From the NCBI GenBank assembly GCA_049177215.1, contig CP185379.1, forward strand, positions 310,001 to 374,000: a stretch of DNA of 64,000 nucleotides, in the 5' to 3' direction. Positions 16,873 through 26,200 of the stretch are shown here, piece after piece. This DNA is from Pollutiaquabacter aromativorans. GTDB lineage: Bacteria > Bacteroidota > Bacteroidia > AKYH767-A > 2013-40CM-41-45. Below the pieces are notes generated by a model. That model searched no databases, had not been told where the DNA came from, and worked only from the letters and a program-made list of their open reading frames with translations. The position numbers were made by a program, and so were the translations under genes. Numbering within the stretch: position 1 is the first letter of the stretch; each line of letters opens with the position of its first letter.

Positions 16873-18240
16873 TCAGACGAGTTGGAATTCAGGCAGGCTG
16901 CAAACGGCTATACAGGCATCCTTCAGGGTGGCTGGTGTCGGGAGTGCCTTTCGTGTGATGGAGGAAAGGTCCGTGGTCAGCAGGTCCCGCGACAATGCGT
17001 CGATCCAGGTATCCGGAGTTTGAGCGCCATAGGCTTTTTCAGGAATTTCGAATCGGGCGGTGATGCGGGCGATAGCCTCTTCCTGAAGTTTCTTTTGTGA
17101 AGTTTCTTCAAACTCCGGCCGTCCGCGAGCCGTTAAGGCGCGTTCGCGTAAAAAGCGATCGGCGAGGCTGAGCCGCAAGAGTAGAGAGGCGCTGTCGATC
17201 CAGTCGCGGTGTCCTTTCCATCCTGCCACATTGGGAGGGAAGAAAAGTGTCTGACCGAGGTTTTGTTGTAGCCTAAGAAGTGTTTCGCCCCGTTCGAACT
17301 CGATACCGAAGTAGCGGATCATGCGAACCAGCAGCGGTACCGGAGCCGCGATCATGGATCCCATCACCGAGGCGTCATAAAACCAATCCCGTGTGAACAG
17401 GTGGCGGAGGGTTTTGCCGATATGAAGATCATGTTCTTGTAACACACCGGCTAGTTCCCGAATGCGCTCATCGGATGGGTTGGGATGGAAGTAGAATCGA
17501 AGCAGTTTGCCGGAAAGGAAGTCGGGTAGGGCAGGGTGTGCAAGCAGCAGATCGAGCACCTCGGTACCGTTGAGCGGTCCGGTTTTCCCCAGGACTACTT
17601 TGGTTCCGGTATCGTGATCGGTGTCGAGGATTTCGAATTTTCCCTTGCGATTCACTTTCCAGCCGGTGAAGGCGCGTGCGGCCTCCCGGATATCGTGCTC
17701 AGTATAGTTACCGATGCCCAGGGTGAACAACTCCATCACTTCGCGGGCGAAGTTCTCGTTCGGATGGTCTTTGTGATTTTCCTGGTTGTTGAGATAAATG
17801 ATCATTGCGGGGTCTTGTGCAATGCCGTGCAACAGGTCCCGGAAGGAACCGAGCGCATGGCGTCGCAGAAAATTGTTCTGACCCTGCATCAGGTAGGAGA
17901 ATGGGGCGGAGGTGGCGAAATGTCCGTGCCAGAAGAGGGTCGCCTTTTCGCGCAGGCAAGCCCGCGATTCGACCATCCGGTAAAGCCAGTGAAAGTTGAG
18001 GTTCTGCATCTCCGGACCGGAACGGAGGATCATGGCCAATACGCGGAAGTTGGAAACCTCTGTACGACCTTTCAAGGGATCGGGAATAAGGTTCAAGTCT
18101 TCGATCTGTTCCGACTCGTTAAAAAGATGGTCCACTAGGTCTTCAACTCCCTTTCCTTCCCAGCGATCCAACTCTGCCGGCAGCGCGCCAAAACCGGCAC
18201 GAAGAAAAAGATGTTGGACAGCCCGACGCGTAAGTTTCAT
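16873..18240 (-). CDS. DUF1800 domain-containing protein
   Basis: A 455-aa protein of the DUF1800 family, function unknown, which almost always precedes a DUF1501 gene as here. Recognisable stretches include HLFLRAGFGALPAELDRW near the N-terminus, LFWHGHFATS, NFAREVMELFTLGIGNYTE, EAARAFTGW and FFPPNVAGWKGHRDWIDSAS. No clear signal peptide is present. The start is followed within 2 nt of its end by the Tat-exported DUF1501 protein. The upstream region has no TAnnTTTG match but does hold a minisatellite array further out. Confidence 0.92.
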   Translation of the reverse strand: MKLTRRAVQHLFLRAGFGALPAELDRWEGKGVEDLVDHLFNESEQIEDLNLIPDPLKGRTEVSNFRVLAMILRSGPEMQNLNFHWLYRMVESRACLREKATLFWHGHFATSAPFSYLMQGQNNFLRRHALGSFRDLLHGIAQDPAMIIYLNNQENHKDHPNENFAREVMELFTLGIGNYTEHDIREAARAFTGWKVNRKGKFEILDTDHDTGTKVVLGKTGPLNGTEVLDLLLAHPALPDFLSGKLLRFYFHPNPSDERIRELAGVLQEHDLHIGKTLRHLFTRDWFYDASVMGSMIAAPVPLLVRMIRYFGIEFERGETLLRLQQNLGQTLFFPPNVAGWKGHRDWIDSASLLLRLSLADRFLRERALTARGRPEFEETSQKKLQEEAIARITARFEIPEKAYGAQTPDTWIDALSRDLLTTDLSSITRKALPTPATLKDACIAVCSLPEFQLV

Positions 18241-18549
18241 GGACGACTGATTAAGTGGAAAGAAAATTAGAAATTAATGGGGGTGAATCAGGAAAACAAA
18301 ACACATGCCATAAAATTGACTAAAAGTTCGATAGGGTAAATGGCAAGAAAGCATGAAGGAGGGCGCTGGTTACAAGGTGTCAGAAAGGGCAACTAGAAAC
18401 TTGAAGCTAGTAACTAGAAACTAGTAACTAGAAACTAATAACTGGTAACTATTCGCTCCCGCCTTCCTTAAAGCTACGGCGGACAGGATTTACTATTCGC
18501 TATTCGCTATTCACTATTTACTGTTCACTGTTCACTGTTCACTAATCAC
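18241..18549. repeat. intergenic minisatellite cluster with a REP-like palindrome
   Basis: A 309-bp gap without a gene. 18395-18450 is an array of AACTAGAAACTAGT-like units; 18459-18482 is a palindromic element (CCGCC, then TTAAAGCT, then GGCGG); 18493-18548 is an array of ATTCGCT and GTTCACT heptamers. The last array starts directly behind the stop codon of the Rieske-like lipoprotein gene. Similar units occur at 51.5, 58.5 and 60.7 kb. Confidence 0.85.
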
Positions 18550-19002
18550 TCAATTATGAATATACAAACTCTGCGCCGCCGCATCGTATTCTGTCCCATA
18601 CGCACGCAGCGGCCGTGATGCCGGACCATTGGTGATGGATCCGTCGAACAGGCTGAAGCGGCTACCGCACTTGTCGTCTTTTACCTGTACCAGGCTGGAG
18701 TCCACATTCAGGATGGAGCCGCTGGCCGTGGGGTCATAAGGACATGCACGGTCGTAGGCGGCGAAATCGTCGATGCTTTTTCGGTAAACAATAATTCCCT
18801 TATAACCGCCGTTGATGGTGATAGAGTTGCCGACGCTGTTGAGGGCGCTGTATTCGGGAAGGCTCAGATAGAGGGTCAAATTGACCGGAACATTGGGGAT
18901 TTGGGAATCGTTTTCCTTCCTACAGGAGGAAATGGCCATCCACCCGATCATCAGGAGCAGGAGGTAGTTGATAGGTCCAGGTTGAAAAGTGCGTCCGGGC
19001 AA
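18550..19002 (-). CDS. Rieske-fold lipoprotein lacking the iron-sulfur ligands
   Basis: A 150-aa predicted lipoprotein: hydrophobic signal followed by a lipobox (AISSC, Cys about residue 27). The rest aligns by eye with Rieske domains: AYDRACPYDPTASG matches the first ligand box but has Tyr where His binds iron, and KCGSRFSLFDGSITNGPA matches the second box and following loop but lacks the CPxH ligand pair. RPLRAY then matches the closing beta strands. So the fold appears kept while the 2Fe-2S cluster probably is not. The gene is divergent from the metal-binding lipoprotein at 19051. The function is unknown; a structural or binding role is inferred. Confidence 0.75.
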   Translation of the reverse strand: MPGRTFQPGPINYLLLLMIGWMAISSCRKENDSQIPNVPVNLTLYLSLPEYSALNSVGNSITINGGYKGIIVYRKSIDDFAAYDRACPYDPTASGSILNVDSSLVQVKDDKCGSRFSLFDGSITNGPASRPLRAYGTEYDAAAQSLYIHN

Positions 19003-19027
19003 TGGAAGGAGGTCAGGGTGTTGGGTC

Positions 19028-19035
19028 TAACTTTG
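19028..19035 (+). promoter_or_regulatory. -7 element of the heavy-metal-binding lipoprotein gene
   Basis: TAACTTTG matches TAnnTTTG and ends 15 nt before the ATG at 19051, in the short divergent gap with the Rieske-like gene. Confidence 0.5.
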
Positions 19036-19050
19036 ATCAAAAATACAACG

Positions 19051-19272
19051 ATGAAACGAATATTGTATTGTCTGACCGCCGGCGGTCTTTTATTGCTGGC
19101 TGCTTGCGGAAGCGGTGAGCAAAAATCTTCCGCTCCTGCTACCGATTCGGTTCAGGTAGCCGGTGATAGTGCGCACACGACCACTTACACCTGTCCGATG
19201 CATCCGGAGGTGATTTCCGACCAGCCGGGAAAATGTCCGACCTGCGGGATGGACCTGGAGCCGAAGAGTTAA
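19051..19272 (+). CDS. small lipoprotein with heavy-metal-binding domain
   Basis: A 73-aa protein, started at 19051 where MKRILYCLTAGGLLLLAAC gives a clean lipoprotein signal; a longer in-frame reading would overlap the divergent gene and bury the promoter. After a Ser/Thr/Ala linker comes a heavy-metal-binding domain, TYTCPMHPEV then GKCPTCGMDL, with four Cys/His/Met-rich metal-ligand positions. This module is usually found at the N-terminus of copper P-type ATPases or CusB-type efflux proteins. Here it stands alone and would be tethered to a membrane in the periplasm. A role in binding copper or zinc is inferred; no efflux gene is adjacent. Confidence 0.85.
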   Translation: MKRILYCLTAGGLLLLAACGSGEQKSSAPATDSVQVAGDSAHTTTYTCPMHPEVISDQPGKCPTCGMDLEPKS

Positions 19273-19308
19273 TCGAGCGGTTGAAGGAATCTTGTTGTCA
19301 CTACCCAT

Positions 19309-19343
19309 GAACGGTCATCCCGGTTCCGGCCGGGTGGCCGTTC
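19309..19343 (+). terminator. probable terminator of the metal-binding lipoprotein gene
   Basis: GAACGG (19309-19314) pairs with CCGTTC (19338-19343), with an inner CCCGG/CCGGG stem and small bulges. The tail is AATTGTTATT rather than a pure T-run. Confidence 0.55.
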
Positions 19344-19362
19344 AATTGTTATTACCACATCC

Positions 19363-19788
19363 ATGATACGTCTCTCGATGTCCGATTTACGCCAGCAACT
19401 GAAGCTGATCGTTTTCCTTTTCATGATGTCGTTGTTGCAACCGATGGCGGCGCAGGACCTGGATGCGCGTTCGCCGAAGCCCATGCCGTTGGGACGGGAG
19501 CAGAAGAAGGCGGATAAGAAGAAGGCGAAGCAGGCAGCCGAACTCGACAAAGCCATCCGCAAGGGACGGAAGCAACATGAAAAGTTGCAGTCGAAGCAGA
19601 CGAAGAAGATGATGAAGAAAAGCCGGAAGAAATCGAAGCGATGGAACGACAACCGGCGGGAGTTTTTTCTGAAGCGTTGGTTTTCGCCGCGCCATCGGAA
19701 GGCGGATGCCGGTTTCTTGCCTGAGTATTATGCCTTTTATGGTCGCGCCAGACGCGTGGAGACCTTGTTTGACCCCTTTTACGTTTAA
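19363..19788 (+). CDS. small secreted basic protein, unknown function
   Basis: I do not recognise this 141-aa protein. An N-terminal signal (LIVFLFMMSLLQPMAAQ) would direct export; the next in-frame ATG at 19378 is an equally good start. The mature part is strongly basic, with about 30 Lys/Arg in a predicted helical, possibly coiled-coil section (residues 45-100, KKADKKKAKQAAELDKA, QTKKMMKKSRKKS), and ends in an aromatic segment (FLPEYYAFYGRARR, LFDPFYV). It could bind an anionic polymer or surface, but nothing in the neighbourhood tests that. A hairpin follows about 90 nt downstream. Confidence 0.7.
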   Translation: MIRLSMSDLRQQLKLIVFLFMMSLLQPMAAQDLDARSPKPMPLGREQKKADKKKAKQAAELDKAIRKGRKQHEKLQSKQTKKMMKKSRKKSKRWNDNRREFFLKRWFSPRHRKADAGFLPEYYAFYGRARRVETLFDPFYV

Positions 19789-20252
19789 GCCAATCCTGGG
19801 CATACCTACACCTTGAGATAGGCGTTTTGGATGTGGATGCAGCGAGTCTGATTCCTACGTCATTTGTCGTATTGCTTTGAAACCGGCCACCATGGCTGGT
19901 TTCCGGGGTTATTGCCTTTTTCGGAGATTTAACATTTGCCAGTAAAGCGGGTTGGTTTGTTGGCCAAGTTTTATCGGGCGTTGGCCAAAAACTGTAGGTG
20001 CATTCACCTAAAACCCTTGATTCATGGGCCTTTCAGGGGGTTTCTTTGTATTCATCTTTCATTCAGGATTCCATTTGCTCCAACCTTATCAACCGCCATA
20101 TCGCCCCATCTGAAATAACTAATTCTTTATACCCCCTCTGCTTTTTTCGATAGAAAACTTATAAAACCACTTGCCCAGTCGATTGCTCTTACGAAAGTAC
20201 GAGCCGTTGATGGGTCAGCCACTACATACGCAACTACACAAACCCCTCTCGC
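19789..20252. other. 464-bp gap upstream of the giant surface-protein gene
   Basis: Contains one probable terminator hairpin (19879-19888 with 19894-19903, one G-T pair, then CGGGGTTATTGCCTTTTT) for the preceding gene. The rest is AT-richer than its surroundings and likely holds the promoter of the giant gene, but I find no exact TAnnTTTG there. A 60-codon open frame at 19936 lacks an ATG and any protein-like character. Confidence 0.5.
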
Positions 20253-23200
20253 ATGATACACGGATACTCGACTTCCGGTAAGACAATGTCCAGGTTCTCA
20301 CTCTTCCTGGGCGTATTGTTGTTTTCCAGTTTGCTCTCTTCGGAGAGCTACGCGCAAGTGTTCAGTCAGGATTTTAACTCCTCGACGACGGTCAGTACTT
20401 ATGTAAACGCTACTACTCCCAGTACCGGCCAATTCAACGCGATCACGGCAGGTTCAGGTAGCTCTGTCAGCGCCTCGAGTAATAACCTGGCCTTCACAAG
20501 AGGTTCGGGCGCTTGTTCGTTTTCTCGCAGTACGAGCTTCAGTCCGGTTCCGTCCGCGATTGTCTACAAGTTCGATCTTCGCGTATCGGGAACACCGTCC
20601 ACAAATGCCACCACTCCCGCCACCTGGCGTGTTGGAACCGGTTTCGGCACGGGGAATTCCGATGAAAACGACAACAACACTTTTGCCCGCATGTCGATTG
20701 ATTTCCGGGGGACTTCGAACTTCCGTTTTAACGATGTTTCAAATAATGCTACCAGCTCCAACTATTCCGTAGGAACTACCTACACCATCACCTGGGTGCT
20801 GAATAATTCCGGGTCTACCCGGACCTATATTTCTCCCAGCGGTACGTCGGAATCAGTTGCAAATAATCGTATCGACTTCTGGGTGGGTACCACCCGCGTC
20901 TGGAATGATGTGAACGGAGAAGATACCGGGGATCCCCTGGAGGATTTGAAATTCTATTACGGAAGTTCAACCGGAACGATCACCATGGATAATATCAACA
21001 TCCAGGAGCTCGTTGGCGTTGGCACGCAGCCGTCCAATCAGTCAGTATGTGCTGATCCAGGGACCGTATCGTTCACCGCTGCAAGCAGTCCTTCTGGAGC
21101 TGCCGTGCAATGGCAGGTCTCTACCAACGGCGGTTCATCGTGGTCGAACATTTCCGGAGCCACTTCAGCAACCTATTCCTTTACAGCTGTCACCGGCGAC
21201 AACGGCAATCAGTATCGCGCGATTTTCAATGGCCTTGTTGCTACGAACGCCGCTACCCTTACGGTAAATGCGAATCCTTCCGCACCTACTGCCACGCCTT
21301 CCGGCAATACGATATGCGGCGGACAAGGAGCAGGTGTTGCCTTGAGCATCAGTCCGGCAATTTCCGGTACGACATATTCATGGCCGGCTCCAACATTATC
21401 TGGTGTCACAGGCGGTACGTCGGCCAGCAGCCAGACGAGTCTCAATCAGATCCTGACAAACAACAACACGGTTGCCGGTACCGCAGTATATACCATATCG
21501 GCAACCACTCCTGCCGGTTGTACGAGTGCCTCGACTACGGTAGTCACCATCACGGTGAATCCGAGTCCTGTGGCTACGGCTACTCCTTCCTCGCAGGCTT
21601 TCTGCGGATCGTCGGCTACTACGAACATCGATCTGACCAGTTCCCTTCCGGGTACCAGTTACACCTGGGCCGTCTCTCAGGCGGGTGGTGTGACAGGTGC
21701 ATCTGCCTGTGCATCAGGTTGCGGAACTAACATCAGCCAGACCCTTTCCAATGCAGGTGGGACGTCGGGCACTGCCACTTACACAGTGACGCCTACCGAT
21801 GGAACTTGTACGGGTTCCACGATTACGGTGGTCGTTACCCTGACACCTACTCCGGTTGGAAATGCCTCCAACCTCACGCCCGCTGTTTGTTCAGGTACCG
21901 GAGCCGGCGTAACCCTGACCAGTTCTGTCACCGGTACTACTTATGCCTGGGCCGTTAGTCAGTCGGGCGTATCGGGTGCAACTCCATGTGCTTCTTCCTG
22001 CGGTACGAGTATTAACCAGACACTGACAAATGGCGGAACCTCAAATGGCACCGCAACCTATACCGTTACTCCGACTGCCAATGGCTGCCCTGGAGCGCCT
22101 TACGATGTAGTTGTGACTGTGAAACCGATACCTGCTGCCATCATTGCCCCGTCAACTGAATCCTTCTGTGGCTCCGGAACCACCGGCTTTGCATTGTCGA
22201 GCCCCGTTTCCGGTGCAACCTTTTCCTGGACGGCCAGCCAGTCCAATGCAACCGGTGCATCGGCTTCCAGCGGAGCTACGATAGCGCAATTGCTTACCCT
22301 TAATTCCGGAAGCCCCACCGGATCTGTTACCTACACCGTAACTCCTACGGCCAACGGCTGTAACGGTTCGACAGCTACTGCCACCGTGAGCTTACTGGCT
22401 GCGCCTTCGGCTGTTTCAGCTTCACCTTCATCTACGACAATCTGTCCTGGTGCGAGCGTTGCACTTGCCGCGAGTGGAGGACTGGGATCAGGAAGTTTCG
22501 TTTCAGGAACGGGTTCCAGCACCAGCACGGCTCTATCTAACACCAGCACGCTTGGACCGAACCCGCTGCAGAATTACTACGGCGGTTCGAAGCAACAAAT
22601 GCTCTGGCGTGCGAGTGAACTGACGGCCCTTGGTTTGACGGCCGGAATGCAGATCACTTCCATCTCCATTAACCTGGGCGCTGCCAACACATCGCTTGCC
22701 CTGAACAGCTTCCGCGTTAAGGTGCAACACACGGCGCTTACTGCCCTGACGACTTCCCCGGTATCGACCGGCTGGACAACGGTCTACGGTCCTACGAATT
22801 ATACGCCGAACACCGGCCAGAACGTATTCACGTTTTCGTCTCCCTTTACCTGGAACGGTACCAGTAACCTGTTGGTGGAAATGAACTTTTCGAACAATAG
22901 TTCGCCCACTACCGGTACCAATGCTGCTACCTTCAATACGGGTATAGGTTTTACGGCAACTACCTTGTATCGTGTCGATAACCAGACCCCTGCCACATTG
23001 GACGGGTATACCGGCACGATGACTTATTCCTATACCTCGCGTAACAATGTCACCTTCGGTGTTAATCTGCCGGGGACCTTTACCTGGTCGCCTGCAGCCG
23101 GTCTCAATCAGACCACGGGTGCATCTGTGAACGCCTCTCCTTCCACCTCAACCACGTATACTGTCACTTCAACCCTGGGTAACGGATGTACCGCCACCGC

Positions 23201-26200
23201 ATCTGCAGCGGTCAATCTGGACCCTGCAATCAGCGGAACATTCTCTTCGACCGATGTCCTGTGTTTTGGTCAGTCGACCGGTTCTGCAACGGTAACCCCT
23301 TCGGGTGGTGACGGTTCCTACACGGCCTACTTGTGGTCAAATGGACAAACTACGGCCACGGCAACCGGACTGGCAGCTGGCACCTATAGCGTAACGATCA
23401 CGGACGGCTTGGGCTGTACCGGATCGGCATCTGTAACGATCAATCAACCCGTCTCAGCGGTTGCAATATCAGTTGTGGAAGACGCGCCGATTTTGTGTAA
23501 CGGTGGAACTACGACTGTCACGGTAACTGCATCCGGCGGAGTAGGTCCTTACACCGGCGAGGGTACGTTTACGGTAGGTGCGGGTACACACAACTACACG
23601 GTTGCGGATGCGAATGGTTGCCAGGCATCGACCAGTATCACTGTTTCCGAGCCTGCCGCCCTTGTCGCTTCCTGTGTTGCTACTGATATCTCTTGTTTCG
23701 GACTTACAGACGGCCAGGTGGTCGTCAGCTCCGTGGGTGGCACCGGATCCGTCTCCGGAACCGGAACCTTTGGTGGCCTTTCTGCCGGCACCTATAATTA
23801 CACGGTTACCGATGCAAACGGATGTACTTCTTCCTGTTCTGCGACCATCGCCGAACCGGCACTCCTGGTAGCTTCATGTTCCGCTACCGACGCGCTGTGC
23901 TTTGGTGGTAACGGTTCGGTAGCGGTATCGGCTGTTGGCGGTACGACTCCTTACAGCGGTGATGGTACGTTCGCGGTACCTGCCGGTACCTACAATTACA
24001 CGGTCACCGATGCACGCGGTTGTACATCGTCTTGTTCCGCAACGGTCGGTGAACCTACTCAACTTGTCGCTTCCTGTTCGGCAACCGACGCGGTCTGCTT
24101 CGGCGGCAACGGTTCGGTTGACGTCACAGCGGTTGGCGGCACGGGTGCCATTGCGGGCACCGGTACCTTCTCGGTAGTTGCTGGAACTTATAACTACACT
24201 GTGACGGACGCGAACGGTTGTACGGCTTCTTGCTCTGCAACAGTCGGCGAACCGGCTGAACTGGTGCTTACCTGCACCGTCATCAATCATGTTTCCTGTA
24301 ACGGAGGTAACGATGGTTCCTTCAGCGTTTCCGCAACGGGCGGTACGGGTCCTTACTCGGGCACCGGCACCTTTGCAGGAGCAGTAGCGGGAACCAACCC
24401 GATCACGGTTACCGATGCCAATGGCTGCACGGCCAACTGCACGGTGGTGATCACCGAACCTGCGGTCCTGGTAGCTTCCTGTACTGCATCGGATGCGCTC
24501 TGCCTCGGCGGTAACGGATCCGTTACGGTATCGGCAGTTGGTGGAACCACTCCTTATAGCGGTGTTGGTACGTTCGCCGTATCTGCCGGCACATACAATT
24601 ACACCGTCACCGACGTTAACGGTTGTACATCTTCCTGTTCGGCTACGGTCAGTGAACCGACCCAACTTGTCGCTTCCTGCTCCGCTACCGACGCGCTTTG
24701 CTTTGGTGGTAACGGTTCGGTAGCGGTATCGGCTGTTGGCGGTACGACTCCCTACAGCGGTGACGGATCGTTCGCGGTACCCGCGGGCACCTACAACTAC
24801 ACGGTCACCGACGCTAACGGTTGTACAGCTTCCTGTTCGGCAACGGTCGGTGAACCTGCTCAACTTGTCGCTTCCTGTTCGGCAACCGACGCGGTCTGCT
24901 TCGGCGGCAACGGTTCGGTTGACGTCACAGCGGTTGGCGGCACGGGTGCCATCGCGGGCACCGGTACCTTCTCGGTAGTTGCTGGAACTTATAACTACAC
25001 TGTGACGGACGCGAACGGTTGCACAGCTTCCTGTTCAGCAACGGTTGGAGAACCGGCTGAACTGGTGCTTACCTGCACCGTCCTCAATCATGTTTCCTGT
25101 AACGGAGGTAACGATGGTTCCTTCAGCGTTTCCGCAACGGGCGGTACGGGTCCTTACTCGGGCACCGGCACCTATGCAGGAGCAGTAGCGGGAACCAACC
25201 CGATCACGGTTACCGATGCCAATGGCTGCACGGCCAACTGTACGGTGGTGATCACCGAACCTGCGGTCCTGGTAGCTTCCTGTACTGCATCGGATGCACT
25301 TTGCCTCGGCGGTAACGGATCCGTTACGGTAGCGGCTGTTGGTGGAACCACTCCTTATAGCGGTGACGGCACCTTTGCCGTACCAGCGGGAACCTATAAC
25401 TACACGGTTACGGATGCGAACGGTTGTACCGCTTCCTGTTCGGCCACTGTAAATGACGGGCCTGCGCCGACATACAACTCCACCACGGTTTCGGCTTGCA
25501 TTAGTTACACTTGGTCGGTGAATAGCCAGTCCTACACCGCAAGCGGCTCTTACACCGCTCAGGTAGGTCCTTGCGCTTTCGAAGTACTTGACCTGACGGT
25601 AACACCGCAGCCCCCGGCACCTACCGGACTTGCCTGCTATGAAACCGCTTCGTTCAACACCACGACCTGTTCCTGGGACATAACGGGCACCCAGCCGGTT
25701 ATGCCGACGCTGGCTTGCTACGAGACGGCTTCGTTCAACACTTCTACTTGTCAGTGGGACGTAACGGGCACCCAACCGGCAATGCCGACCCTGGCTTGTT
25801 ACGAGACTGCTTCGTTCAACACTACTACTTGTCAGTGGGACGTAACGGGCACCCAGCCGGCTATGCCGACCCTGGCTTGCTACGAGACTGCTTCGTTCAA
25901 CACTACGACCTGTCAGTGGGACGTAACGGGTACACAACCGGCGATGCCGACCCTTGCTTGTTATGAGACCGCTTCGTTCAACGGTACTACTTGTCAGTGG
26001 GATGTAACGGGCACCCAGCCGGCCATGCCGACGCTTGCTTGTTACGAGACCGCTTCGTTCAACACTACTACTTGTCAGTGGGACGTAACGGGCACCCAGC
26101 CGGCTATGCCGACCCTGGCTTGCTACGAAACTGCTTCGTTCAACACTACGACCTGTCAGTGGGACGTAACGGGTACCCAACCTGCAGCTCCGACGGGTCT

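Noticed and set aside
19936..20118. 60-codon forward frame before the giant gene
   Set aside because: No ATG start, no homology that I recognise, and a composition like the surrounding gap.
23874..24863. 329-codon reverse open frame over the SprB-type repeats
   Set aside because: Shadow of the repeat array with the same cause; no domain is recognisable.
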